DNA of 64,000 nucleotides from Chitinophaga silvatica (lineage in GTDB: Bacteria > Bacteroidota > Bacteroidia > Chitinophagales > Chitinophagaceae), in assembly GCF_003419895.1 (NCBI RefSeq), contig NZ_QPMM01000003.1, positions 248,001 to 312,000 of the forward strand. The letters are read 5' to 3'. Shown in pieces: positions 1 through 8,520 of this stretch (positions are counted from its first letter, which is position 1; every line of letters begins with the position of its first letter). The translations under genes and the position numbers were made by a program. The notes beneath the pieces were generated by a model. It was not told the origin of the DNA. It was given only the letters and a program-made list of their open reading frames with translations, and did not search any database.

Positions 1-92
1 TTCTTAATGTGACCCATGCGATTTAACAGCTCTTTTACACTCCGCTATGCTTTTTTCCTTAAATTACATAACTACCAAAAAATCAGAAAAAC

Positions 93-1886
93 ATGGACAC
101 AACAGTTGAAAATAAGACTGCACTCAAAGGTGCAGAGTTCCTGGTAAAAGAAAGTGCTCCTGAAGACGTGTTTACACCCGAAGACTTTTCGGAAGAACAA
201 CTGATGATCAAAGACATGGCAGACCAGTTCATCAGCAAGGAGATAACACCGATAGTAGACAGGATTGATAAGCTGGAAGAAGGATTAATGCCCTCGTTAC
301 TCGAAAAAGCCGGAGAACAAGGCCTTTTAGGCGCTTCATTCCCTGAAGAGTATGGCGGTTTAGGTAAAGATTTCGTTACTGCAACCATTATCAATGAAGG
401 ACTTGGCGCAGGCCACTCTTTCTCGGTAGCAATGGCCGCTCATACAGGTATCGGATCACTGCCTATTCTCTATTTTGGTACTAAAGAACAAAAAGACAAA
501 TACATACCTAAACTGGCTACCGGTGAAATGAAAGGCGCTTATGCCCTCACCGAACCAGACAGCGGTTCCGACGCTCTTGGAGCTAAAACAACCGCCAAAC
601 TTACTGAAGACGGTAAGTTCTATATCCTCAACGGTCAGAAAAGCTGGATTACCAACTCCGGATTTGCCGATGTATTCACCGTTTTCGCAAAAATCGATGG
701 CGATAAATTCACCGCTTTCATTGTAGATAAAGGAACTCCCGGATTTACACTAGGCGCTGAAGAACATAAAATGGGGATCAAGGGATCTTCTACCCGCCAG
801 ATCTACTTCCAGGACGCTAAAGTGCCTGCCGAAAACGTACTTGGCGAAATCGGTAAAGGTCACCTTATCGCATTCAACATCCTGAATATCGGTCGTTTAA
901 AACTTTGTGCTGCCGCCCTGGGCGCTGCTAAAAAATGTATTAATACTTCCGTACAATACGCTAATACACGTATCCAATTCAAACAACCAATTGCAAATTT
1001 CGGAGCCATCAAGCATAAACTAGCAGAAATGGCTATACGCACCTGGACTTCCGAAGCTGCGCTATTCCGCACTGCTCAGTTGATTGATGATAAAGAGAAA
1101 GAGTTATTCGCTGCCGGAAAACCATTCAACGAAGCATTACTCGGCGCCGCTGAAGAATATGCTGTAGAATGTGCTATCCTCAAAGTAAATGGTTCAGAGG
1201 TTCTCGATTACGTGGTGGATGAAGGAGTGCAAATTCATGGTGGTAACGGATTCAGCGATGAATATATTATCTCTAAAGCATACCGCGATTCCCGCATCAA
1301 CAGAATCTTCGAAGGCACCAACGAAATCAATCGCCTCCTGACGCTCGATATGACGCTTAAACGCGCCATGAAAGGCAAGATAGATCTGATGAATCCTGCC
1401 ATGAACGTTCTCAAGGAACTAATGGATATTCCAGATTTCGGAAGCGATGATGAAACTCCTTTCGCTAAGGAAAAGAAACTCCTCGCCAATTTCAAGAAAG
1501 CCATTCTTATGACCGCAGGTGCTGCTGCTCAAAAGCTGATGGCTAAACTGGAAAATGAACAGGAAATATTGATGGATATCGCCGATATGGCCATCGAAAC
1601 ATTTGTAGCCGAAAGCGCATTACTGAGATTAATTAAACTTACTGACAGTAAAGGCGAAGATGCTGCTGCTCTACAGGCAGATATGGTAAGAACCTATCTG
1701 TATGATGCCGCCGATAAAATCAATAAATCAGGTAAAGATGCCATCAACGCTTTCGCCGAAGGTGACGAACAACGTATGATGCTGCTGGGATTAAAACGCT
1801 TCACCAAAGCAGAACCTTTCAATACAAAAGAAGCCCGCAGACGCATTGCCGATAAACTGATCTCTGATAATAAATATCCTTGGTAA
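93..1886 (+). CDS. Acyl-CoA dehydrogenase, VLCAD/ACAD9-like with C-terminal extension
   Basis: FAD-dependent alpha,beta-dehydrogenation of acyl-CoA, the first step of fatty-acid beta-oxidation. The 597-residue protein has the acyl-CoA dehydrogenase N-terminal helical domain (about 30-150), the middle beta domain with the signature YALTEPDSGSDA (about 150-165), and the C-terminal helical domain with QIHGGNGF and RIFEGTNEINRL; the Glu of the last motif is the expected catalytic base of the VLCAD class. A further 150 or so helical residues after the core match the long VLCAD/ACAD9 architecture rather than the 380-residue short-chain type. The ATG at 93 is the only sensible start. A hairpin terminator follows at 1913. 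In Bacteroidota this gene often follows a thiolase gene, which would lie left of the window. Family is secure; chain-length preference is inferred. Confidence 0.93.
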   Translation: MDTTVENKTALKGAEFLVKESAPEDVFTPEDFSEEQLMIKDMADQFISKEITPIVDRIDKLEEGLMPSLLEKAGEQGLLGASFPEEYGGLGKDFVTATIINEGLGAGHSFSVAMAAHTGIGSLPILYFGTKEQKDKYIPKLATGEMKGAYALTEPDSGSDALGAKTTAKLTEDGKFYILNGQKSWITNSGFADVFTVFAKIDGDKFTAFIVDKGTPGFTLGAEEHKMGIKGSSTRQIYFQDAKVPAENVLGEIGKGHLIAFNILNIGRLKLCAAALGAAKKCINTSVQYANTRIQFKQPIANFGAIKHKLAEMAIRTWTSEAALFRTAQLIDDKEKELFAAGKPFNEALLGAAEEYAVECAILKVNGSEVLDYVVDEGVQIHGGNGFSDEYIISKAYRDSRINRIFEGTNEINRLLTLDMTLKRAMKGKIDLMNPAMNVLKELMDIPDFGSDDETPFAKEKKLLANFKKAILMTAGAAAQKLMAKLENEQEILMDIADMAIETFVAESALLRLIKLTDSKGEDAAALQADMVRTYLYDAADKINKSGKDAINAFAEGDEQRMMLLGLKRFTKAEPFNTKEARRRIADKLISDNKYPW

Positions 1887-1912
1887 TTCAAGGCTTTTAA
1901 TGATAAAGAATT

Positions 1913-1944
1913 AGGAACGAGGTAGTTACTTCGTTCCTTTTTTC
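1913..1944 (+). terminator. Intrinsic terminator after acyl-CoA dehydrogenase
   Basis: AGGAACGA pairs with TCGTTCCT, extended by a G-U and further pairs, followed directly by a T run. It lies 27 bases after the stop codon of the acyl-CoA dehydrogenase. Confidence 0.8.
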
Positions 1945-2002
1945 TTGCATAACCGCTATTTTTCCCTGCACGTAACTATCTTTACGATCTATATTGATAT
2001 TG

Positions 2003-3763
2003 ATGACAGGGTTTATGCTATCTCCAAAATTGTTGTATTCTTTTACTGCACTGTTAATACTGCTTTCATTCACGGCAAACAGCCAGGTGGCTATCCGGTT
2101 AAGTCAGCCATCCAAGGATCAAAGCAATGTAAATACCTCAAGACAGTATATTGCAGGACGTACTTGTGTTGGTTGTAAACTGACCATCAACAATGATACT
2201 GTGCATGTTTACAGCACCGGCACCTTTGCCGCGAAATACGACCTGAATACAGGCAGAAATAACTTTACTATCACTGCTACCAGCCCCGACAATCAAACTA
2301 CTACCAGAAATGTAACCTTCTATTATAACCCCGTGCCGGCTCCTGTAGCTACCCAGGCCTTCCGAATCGACTTTATGGAGATAACTCCTTCAGGCAATCT
2401 CCAACTCATGCCAGGCGATACGCTCAATATCAGGCTTAAGGCACAACCTGGTCAAACTGCCACATGGATCAATAATCAGCCCCTGAAAGAACTCCCCGCT
2501 TCTCAATCGGGCGGCGTTCCCGGCTATTACAGCGGAACCTATATCCTGCAACCAGGCGACTCTTTGCTCAATGGTAAAATTCTGGCTAAACTGCGTAATG
2601 CAGGCGGTAGCATTACTACGCTCGCAAGTACCTACAGGTACAGCATGTTAAGAAATGAACTTCCGTTTACCGGTCGAACTATCGATAACATGACTTACCT
2701 GGTTGCAAGCCCATTTGGCGACCGGTTAGGACCCGATAAAATCGGGTATCTCGATAAAGATGTGCTGTTACATATCGTTGGCAAACAAAATGATTACTAT
2801 AAGATAAGGCTATCGGCAAACCACTATGCCTATATCCCGGAACCGCTGGTAGATACAGAAATACCACAGGAAGAACTATCTGTCAGCGTTGCAGAAGATG
2901 CTAAAACCTGGAGTGATGAGAAGTTTGATTATGTATCTGTAGGCCTCTCAGACAGGCTTCCCTATCTTTCTACCCAACGGGTTGAAGACAGAAAGATCAT
3001 TGTAGATATTCATGGTGCCTATGCCGATAAAGCGCTTAGTACTGCCTTAGAAAGAACCAGGGAAATAAAATCCATTGCCTGGGGCCAACCGTTTCCTGAT
3101 GTATGCAGACTTGTAATTTCTTTGAAGCACGATCCATGGGGATATCTGGTGTACTACGATAATAACAGATTAGTTGTAAGAGTTAAACGCCAACCTGAAA
3201 AACTTGCTTTAAATAATCTGGTCATAGGATTGGATGCCGGACATGGAGGTAGCAATCCTGGGGCTACTGGCCTTACAGGTGCAGTAGAAAAACAATGGAC
3301 ACTATTACTGGCACTTCAACTTAAATCATTACTGGAGCGGGAAGGAGCCACTGTTTTAATGTCCAGGACTACAGAAAAATTTGTTCCGAATGAAGATCGA
3401 CTATCCTTTTTCAGAAGAGCCGATCCCGATATCCTATTAAGTATTCACTTTAATTCATCAGTAAACCCTGTAGATGTTTCTGGTACTGCCAATTATTACA
3501 AACAACCTTTCTGCGAACCGCTGAATGCCGCTATACATGCAAGATTGCTGGAAACCGGCCTTAAGGATTTTGGTAATAATGGCAACTTCAATTTCATTCT
3601 TAATAATCCAACAGAGTTCCCGGATGCACTGATAGAAACTTTATTTCTCAGTAACCCGGGTGATGAAGAGAAACTATTACAACCAGCCTTCCAGCAACTA
3701 ATTGTTGAAAAAATAGTGCAGGGATTAAAAGATTATCTGCAAAAGTTAAAGGCGCAACGTTAA
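2003..3763 (+). CDS. N-acetylmuramoyl-L-alanine amidase (Amidase_3)
   Basis: Zinc amidase that cleaves the N-acetylmuramoyl to L-alanine bond of peptidoglycan in the periplasm, typically during cell separation. A signal peptide (LLYSFTALLILLSFTANS) is followed by beta-rich N-terminal regions, an AMIN-like segment (about 300-390), and the Amidase_3 catalytic domain from about 400 to the end. The catalytic domain shows GLDAGHGGSNPGA (zinc His), a Glu in AVEKQW, LLSIHFNSS (zinc His) and the late catalytic Glu in LIETLFLSN. I chose the ATG at 2003; an upstream TTG at 1994 stays open in frame and ATG 2015 is also possible. The stop overlaps the stop of the convergent M28 gene by 4 bases, leaving no room for a separate terminator. 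Confidence 0.9.
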   Translation: MTGFMLSPKLLYSFTALLILLSFTANSQVAIRLSQPSKDQSNVNTSRQYIAGRTCVGCKLTINNDTVHVYSTGTFAAKYDLNTGRNNFTITATSPDNQTTTRNVTFYYNPVPAPVATQAFRIDFMEITPSGNLQLMPGDTLNIRLKAQPGQTATWINNQPLKELPASQSGGVPGYYSGTYILQPGDSLLNGKILAKLRNAGGSITTLASTYRYSMLRNELPFTGRTIDNMTYLVASPFGDRLGPDKIGYLDKDVLLHIVGKQNDYYKIRLSANHYAYIPEPLVDTEIPQEELSVSVAEDAKTWSDEKFDYVSVGLSDRLPYLSTQRVEDRKIIVDIHGAYADKALSTALERTREIKSIAWGQPFPDVCRLVISLKHDPWGYLVYYDNNRLVVRVKRQPEKLALNNLVIGLDAGHGGSNPGATGLTGAVEKQWTLLLALQLKSLLEREGATVLMSRTTEKFVPNEDRLSFFRRADPDILLSIHFNSSVNPVDVSGTANYYKQPFCEPLNAAIHARLLETGLKDFGNNGNFNFILNNPTEFPDALIETLFLSNPGDEEKLLQPAFQQLIVEKIVQGLKDYLQKLKAQR

Positions 3764-5958
3764 TGCGCCTTTAGCTTTTGTAAATAGTTTGATAGCTTAT
3801 TGATAGAAGCCGATACAATCGCAATCTGCTCCTGAGCTTCCGCCCATCTGCGTTGCTCTATTGCCTCTCTGACACCGGGAATTGTTTTAACCCCATAACC
3901 GGTATAAAAACCCGGAGCATATAAAGTATGCTGATACCACGACCTGCCAGGTAATCCTTTTTCATTCAGCAACTGTTGCTCGGCCTGATAAACAGACTGG
4001 TTTACATCTTTTTGCAATGAAAGAGTGGCTGTTACCGTATCAAATACTGTCAATGCATTTTGCAGAGCAGAGAAATCGAGGTACGGTACTGCCAATTTTT
4101 GTTTTGGCGGCAGCAGATGTTTGGCAGTATCTGTAGCCAGTTGGTAGATCCGATCGTTGATCAGCTGATTCTCCAAAATTGTAGATTCTCTCATAGTGGA
4201 AGCCAGGTCTATAAGTTCAGTGGTATAACCATTAACGGTTTCGTATAAACGACGAAAGTCGAATGGTACAACTTCTGAATTTGCAACCCTTAATACAGTA
4301 TGTCCGGCAGCCTGAGCTAAAGACACTCCATAATAAAATCCGGGATCTTTAAATCTCGAATAATCGTCGTACGAATCGTAGATACTATGATATTCGCCTC
4401 CACTATCTTCTCCCCCAAAACCTAAGTCTAAAGACGGAATTCCTAAATGTTGAAGAAAGGATGAATAGTCAGACCCTGAGCCCATTGCCCCAATATTCAT
4501 GTTCAGTCGGGCTGCTCTGTCTTTCTTTTGTTTTACTGTACTGGCTTTTAAGATATCTGATGCCTGTTTTCTGGCCAGGAGGTTAACTTTAGTTTGAGGA
4601 TCAATAATTTCTTTAGCTACTTCATTTACCAGAGTTTCCAGGGCATGCGAGCCACTGGCGTTAAAAAAGCCCCGGCCATTATTGTCTGAATTGATATAAA
4701 CAACGGCCTTTTCACGTAATTCGGCAGCATGATCTTCTGCCCATTCCGTAGAACCTAATAGTCCGGGTTCTTCACCATCCCAGGCACAGTAAACCAGGGT
4801 GCGGCGAGGTTTGAAACCTTGTTTGTATAAAGCGCCAATAGCTTTTGCTTCTTCAAGTAATGCAGCTAGTCCGCTGATCGGATCGGCAGCACCATTTACC
4901 CATGCATCGTGGTGATTGCCACGGATAACCCATTGATCGGGAGCTTCACTACCTTTAAGCGTTGCAATAACGTTATGGCAAGGTTTAATATCCCAGTTGA
5001 AGGAGAGTTTCAGATGCACTTTGGCTTTACCCCCACCGATATGATAGGTAAACGGTAATGCTCCCTTCCATTCATCAGGAGCAACAGGCCCATCTAATGC
5101 TTTTAGTAAAGGAGCTGCATCATGATAGCTTATTGGTAAAACAGGAATCTTGAGGAGATTTATTGCCTGTGAGCGTTCGAGTCTTTGTGCCTGGGCAGTG
5201 GCACCGATATTGGGTGTTAACGGGTCACCTGGATGAATAACAATATCCATAACTGAGCCTCGTTGCACCCCAAATTCGTTTTTAAATGCACCAGTAGGGT
5301 AAACATCTCCGGCATAGTATCCGTCTTCTTTCGGATCAGAATAAATAATACAACCTATGGCTCCGTGTTCCTGGGCTACTTTAGGTTTGCTACCACGCCA
5401 GGAGCGACCGTATTTGGCAATTACGATCTTCCCTTTTACATCCACTCCTGTGCGGGCCAGGTATTCGTAATCCTCTGGTAATCCGAAATTTACATATACC
5501 AGAGCGCCTTCTACATCGCCATCGGCACTCCAGGCATTGTAGGTAGGTAATTGCCCCGATTGACCGGAAGTAGCATCTTCTTTAAGGGCAGGCTCTTTTA
5601 AAAGGGCTTTATAGGTAGTAGGGCCAGTAAGTTCCAATACCCGTTCCTTAGGAGTAGGAAAAAGCACCTGATAGGTTTCGATTTTTGCATCCCAGCCATA
5701 GCTTTGAAAGCGTTTCAGGATTTCTTGAGCCACTGCCGCCCCGTTAGCTGAACCAATATGGTGTGGATTGGCAGACAGGGCCTTAATTGTTTCTCCAATA
5801 TGCACCCGGTCTAACTGTTTATCGAACAAATTTTCCAGGTTTTGCTGGTGAACAGAGGAAGAATCATTGAATCCCAGGATTTTCTTTTGCTGCGCTTGTG
5901 CGAGGGCCGAAATGCATAGTAATGGTACTAATAAGCGGGTAAAGTTGGTTGAAAACAT
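3760..5958 (-). CDS. M28 family metallopeptidase, glutamate carboxypeptidase II / PSMA-like
   Basis: Secreted or cell-envelope di-zinc exopeptidase. The 732-residue chain begins with a signal peptide (LLVPLLCISALAQAQ), then a protease-associated domain (about 130-300), the M28 domain (about 300-560) and a helical C-terminal dimerisation domain, the layout of the PSMA/transferrin-receptor family. Zinc ligands and catalytic residues are visible: HHDAWVNGAADP (His, Asp), WDGEEPGLLGSTEW (catalytic Glu and Glu ligand), INSDNNG (Asp) and EYHSIYDS (His). Length and motif order match glutamate carboxypeptidase II rather than short aminopeptidases. Convergent with the amidase by a 4-base stop overlap. 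Substrate is not deducible. Confidence 0.9.
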   Translation of the reverse strand: MFSTNFTRLLVPLLCISALAQAQQKKILGFNDSSSVHQQNLENLFDKQLDRVHIGETIKALSANPHHIGSANGAAVAQEILKRFQSYGWDAKIETYQVLFPTPKERVLELTGPTTYKALLKEPALKEDATSGQSGQLPTYNAWSADGDVEGALVYVNFGLPEDYEYLARTGVDVKGKIVIAKYGRSWRGSKPKVAQEHGAIGCIIYSDPKEDGYYAGDVYPTGAFKNEFGVQRGSVMDIVIHPGDPLTPNIGATAQAQRLERSQAINLLKIPVLPISYHDAAPLLKALDGPVAPDEWKGALPFTYHIGGGKAKVHLKLSFNWDIKPCHNVIATLKGSEAPDQWVIRGNHHDAWVNGAADPISGLAALLEEAKAIGALYKQGFKPRRTLVYCAWDGEEPGLLGSTEWAEDHAAELREKAVVYINSDNNGRGFFNASGSHALETLVNEVAKEIIDPQTKVNLLARKQASDILKASTVKQKKDRAARLNMNIGAMGSGSDYSSFLQHLGIPSLDLGFGGEDSGGEYHSIYDSYDDYSRFKDPGFYYGVSLAQAAGHTVLRVANSEVVPFDFRRLYETVNGYTTELIDLASTMRESTILENQLINDRIYQLATDTAKHLLPPKQKLAVPYLDFSALQNALTVFDTVTATLSLQKDVNQSVYQAEQQLLNEKGLPGRSWYQHTLYAPGFYTGYGVKTIPGVREAIEQRRWAEAQEQIAIVSASINKLSNYLQKLKAH

Positions 5959-6026
5959 ATGTTTGGATTAAAAATGTCTGGTGGTGGGTTCACACAATAT
6001 AAGGAAAATACCGGGCTGTTCTGACG

Positions 6027-6043
6027 CATAACTTTTAGTTATG
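6027..6043. promoter_or_regulatory. Perfect 7-bp inverted repeat between divergent genes
   Basis: CATAACT, a 3-base spacer, then AGTTATG. It sits in the divergent gap between the M28 peptidase and the AhpD-like gene. It could be an operator or a small hairpin; no function is shown. Confidence 0.3.
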
Positions 6044-6073
6044 TTCCATAAATACAGATTATGGGGCGAATAG

Positions 6074-6104
6074 TCTACTTGCTGAGTAGATTAATCTATA
6101 TTTG
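6074..6104 (+). promoter_or_regulatory. Promoter box with overlapping palindromes upstream of the AhpD-like gene
   Basis: TATATTTG at 6097-6104 matches the Bacteroidota -7 element TAnnTTTG. Directly upstream are TCTACT-5 nt-AGTAGA (6074-6090) and the perfect palindrome TAGATTAATCTA (6087-6098), which share the TAGA half-site and cover the expected -33 region. That placement would suit a repressor or a redox-responsive activator. The promoter call is moderately supported; regulation is inferred. Confidence 0.45.
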
Positions 6105-6165
6105 TAAATCCTTTCATAGCTTTAATGCCCGAAATTATAACATTAATATTATAAACATTATTTAT

Positions 6166-6510
6166 ATGGGTGATACGATTCAGGAGTTTAATGATTATCG
6201 CGCGAAGATGAATGAGGTAATACTGGGGAAGCAGAATAAGGTGATTAACCGCTTATTTAACCTGGATACGAATACCTATGCAGAAGGCGCATTAAGTACT
6301 AAAACCAAGGAGATGTTGGGTTTGGTGGCCTCTATGGTGTTGAGATGTGACGATTGTATTAAATATCATCTTGGGAAAGCTTTTGAGCAGGGGGTGACTA
6401 CTGAGGAGATGTATGAAATATTTGCTGTGGCCAATATTGTGGGAGGAACAATTGTGATTCCTCACACCCGTAGGGCTGCCGAATATTGGGAAGAATTACA
6501 GGCACAATGA
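6166..6510 (+). CDS. Carboxymuconolactone decarboxylase / AhpD-like protein
   Basis: Small all-helical CMD-domain protein of 114 residues. It has the redox motif CDDCIKYHL (CxxCxxxH), as in AhpD and related alkylhydroperoxidase-like proteins, followed by the typical EEMYEIFAVANIVGG helix. This arrangement normally gives disulfide-dependent peroxidase or thiol-relay activity. The frame stays open upstream to 6061, but ATG 6166 gives the standard CMD N terminus and leaves the promoter-like TATATTTG at 6097 outside the gene. It is followed 69 bases later by the ferredoxin oxidoreductase beta subunit, so it may help protect that oxygen-sensitive enzyme; this link is inference. Confidence 0.85.
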   Translation: MGDTIQEFNDYRAKMNEVILGKQNKVINRLFNLDTNTYAEGALSTKTKEMLGLVASMVLRCDDCIKYHLGKAFEQGVTTEEMYEIFAVANIVGGTIVIPHTRRAAEYWEELQAQ

Positions 6511-6579
6511 TCTGATAAATAGTCTTATCTGTTGTAACTTTACAGACCTTTAATATAAATATATCTTTAATTCATACAA

Positions 6580-7617
6580 ATGTCAACAGCAACTATAGCT
6601 CCGCAGGCAGCACTAACAGCCAAAGACTTTGCAACGGACCAGGAAGTACGCTGGTGCCCTGGCTGCGGCGACTACTCTATACTAAAACAGGTTCAGACTG
6701 TGATGCCTACTTTAGGCATTCCTCGTGAAAATATCGTGATTGTTTCCGGTATCGGTTGTTCCTCTCGTTTTCCGTATTACATGAATACTTATGGCATGCA
6801 CTCGATCCATGGTCGTGCTACTGCTATTGCTTCCGGACTGAAAGCAACCCGTCCTGAGCTGAGTATCTGGATTGTGACCGGGGATGGTGATGGTTTATCT
6901 ATCGGTGGTAACCACACTATTCACTTACTCCGCAGAAACTTTGATGTAAATGTGATGCTGTTCAATAACCAGATTTACGGTCTGACTAAAGGACAATATT
7001 CACCTACTTCTGAAGAAAATAAGGTTACTAAGTCAACCCCTATGGGTAGTATCGATCATCCATTCAATCCGCTGGCTCTGGCTTTAGGTGCAGATGCAAC
7101 CTTTATTGCCAGAAGTATGGATCGTGATCCAAAGCACCTGCAGGAAATGTTGAAACGTAGCCATGCACATAAAGGAGCTTCTTTCCTGGAAATTTATCAG
7201 AACTGTAACATCTTCAATGATGGAGCATTTGAAGTATTTACAGAGAAGAGCAGCAAAGCTGATGAAACCATCTTCGTAGAACAGGGTAAACCATTGGTTT
7301 TTGGAGCACAAAAAAATAAAGGTATACGCCTCGATGGCTTAAAGCCGGTAGTGGTAGAGCTAGGTAGCGAATACTCAGAAAGTGATTTATGGATTCATGA
7401 CGAGCACGATTTCTATAAAGCTCAATTGCTTACCAGAATATTCGATGATTCAAGAATTGAAGGCCATCTGCCACGTCCTTTTGGCGTGTTCTATCAGGCT
7501 TTCAGACCTACTTATGAGGAAGTGATGCAGGCACAGTTAACAGATGCTTTTGATAGAAAAGGCGCTGGTAATCTGGATAAATTGCTCGCTGGTAACGAAA
7601 CCTGGACGATTAAATAA
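6580..7617 (+). CDS. 2-oxoacid:ferredoxin oxidoreductase, beta subunit
   Basis: Thiamine-diphosphate subunit of a 2-oxoacid:ferredoxin oxidoreductase, probably the 2-oxoglutarate type, which makes acyl-CoA and reduced ferredoxin. Visible features are WCPGCGDYSIL near residue 25 (cluster/TPP region), GIGCSSRFPYY, and the TPP/Mg motif TGDGDGLSIGGNHTIHLLRRN near residues 105-125 with NQIYGLTKGQ after it. The 345-residue length is standard for the KorB/ForB branch. The alpha/gamma partner normally lies directly upstream, but here the upstream neighbour is the AhpD-like gene and no alpha subunit occurs anywhere in the window. A palindromic repeat follows at 7633. Confidence 0.9.
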   Translation: MSTATIAPQAALTAKDFATDQEVRWCPGCGDYSILKQVQTVMPTLGIPRENIVIVSGIGCSSRFPYYMNTYGMHSIHGRATAIASGLKATRPELSIWIVTGDGDGLSIGGNHTIHLLRRNFDVNVMLFNNQIYGLTKGQYSPTSEENKVTKSTPMGSIDHPFNPLALALGADATFIARSMDRDPKHLQEMLKRSHAHKGASFLEIYQNCNIFNDGAFEVFTEKSSKADETIFVEQGKPLVFGAQKNKGIRLDGLKPVVVELGSEYSESDLWIHDEHDFYKAQLLTRIFDDSRIEGHLPRPFGVFYQAFRPTYEEVMQAQLTDAFDRKGAGNLDKLLAGNETWTIK

Positions 7618-7632
7618 CTCGCTGGAGAAATA

Positions 7633-7839
7633 TTTCTCGCAAAGGCGCAAAGATTAATATTAAGAAGCAAAGGACTTTTTCTAAGATTTTAAGGAATAAA
7701 GAGCATTATAAAGATTTCCAATTAGTTTCAATAATAATAGTAACTAGTCAGTAGTCTTAATAATATTCGCTTCGATCCTTAAAAATCTTAAAAAAAGTCC
7801 TTTGCTTCTTAATATTAATCTTTGCGCCTTTGCGAGAAA
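7633..7839. repeat. Palindromic interspersed repeat, copy A
   Basis: The outer arms (7633-7680 and 7792-7839) are a perfect 48-bp inverted repeat starting TTTCTCGCAAAGGCGCAAAG, and pairing continues imperfectly inward. The core contains AACTAGTCAG, shared with copy B at 12052. The copy fills the gap between the convergent korB-type and LysE genes and would fold into a very long hairpin in either RNA. It has no coding capacity. It resembles miniature non-autonomous elements or bidirectional terminator repeats. Confidence 0.9.
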
Positions 7840-7850
7840 GAAAATGAGCA

Positions 7851-8492
7851 CTAATGCCCTGCGGTAATGGCTACATCAAACAACATCTTATAAAGTAACA
7901 CTACTCCAAAGACAATCATACAAATACCCGCAATTCTGTTAAGCCATTCAACATTAGTAAGAGTAAGTTTATGTCTGATTTTATCTGCAACAAATACCTT
8001 CAGAATATCGAAAGATAAGACTAAAGACAGCCCAACACCATAGGTAATAATACGATGACTAACCGGGGTAGCGCCATTTGAAACGCATATCCCTAACCAA
8101 AGTAGTATAACTGCAGGATTCAGTGTATTCATCAGGAAGCCGGCCAGCCAGATTTTGAGATAGTCGTGTGTTCTGAACATCTCTGGCTTTTCGTCGCCGG
8201 TACTAATTCTTACTTTTTTGAATAACAGGCCATAGAGCCCCATTCCTATCAGTAAGAATCCGCCTACTATACCTATTGTTTTCTGGTGTTCACCCAGATT
8301 GGTAATAAAAGCGGTAGCCAGATTGCCTACGAGCACAAACATTATATCGCTAAAAGACACTCCCAGTGCGAAGCTGATCCCTGCCTTAAAGCCATTGTTT
8401 ATACTATACTTTATAATCGCGAAGATTACGGGGCCAACGGATAACGAAAGAAATAACCCCAGCCCTAAACCCGCTACAATTGCTGCTACCAT
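7851..8492 (-). CDS. LysE family translocator
   Basis: Inner-membrane exporter of the LysE/RhtB superfamily, which exports amino acids or related small molecules. The 213-residue protein has about six hydrophobic segments and the family N terminus GLFLSLSVGPVIFAIIKYSINNGFKAGISFALGVSFSD, recognisable by its GP and the GxxxGxSFSD pattern. The mid-region LNPAVILLWLG is also typical. Substrate cannot be assigned. The GH3-family gene lies 28 bases upstream on the same strand, so the two may be co-transcribed. Confidence 0.87.
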   Translation of the reverse strand: MVAAIVAGLGLGLFLSLSVGPVIFAIIKYSINNGFKAGISFALGVSFSDIMFVLVGNLATAFITNLGEHQKTIGIVGGFLLIGMGLYGLLFKKVRISTGDEKPEMFRTHDYLKIWLAGFLMNTLNPAVILLWLGICVSNGATPVSHRIITYGVGLSLVLSFDILKVFVADKIRHKLTLTNVEWLNRIAGICMIVFGVVLLYKMLFDVAITAGH

Positions 8493-8520
8493 GCTAAAAA
8501 ATTCCGTGTCCTGGTGCTAC

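Noticed and set aside
1..92. Partial upstream gene at the left edge
   Set aside because: No open frame runs into the edge with protein character; it is treated as leader sequence of the acyl-CoA dehydrogenase.
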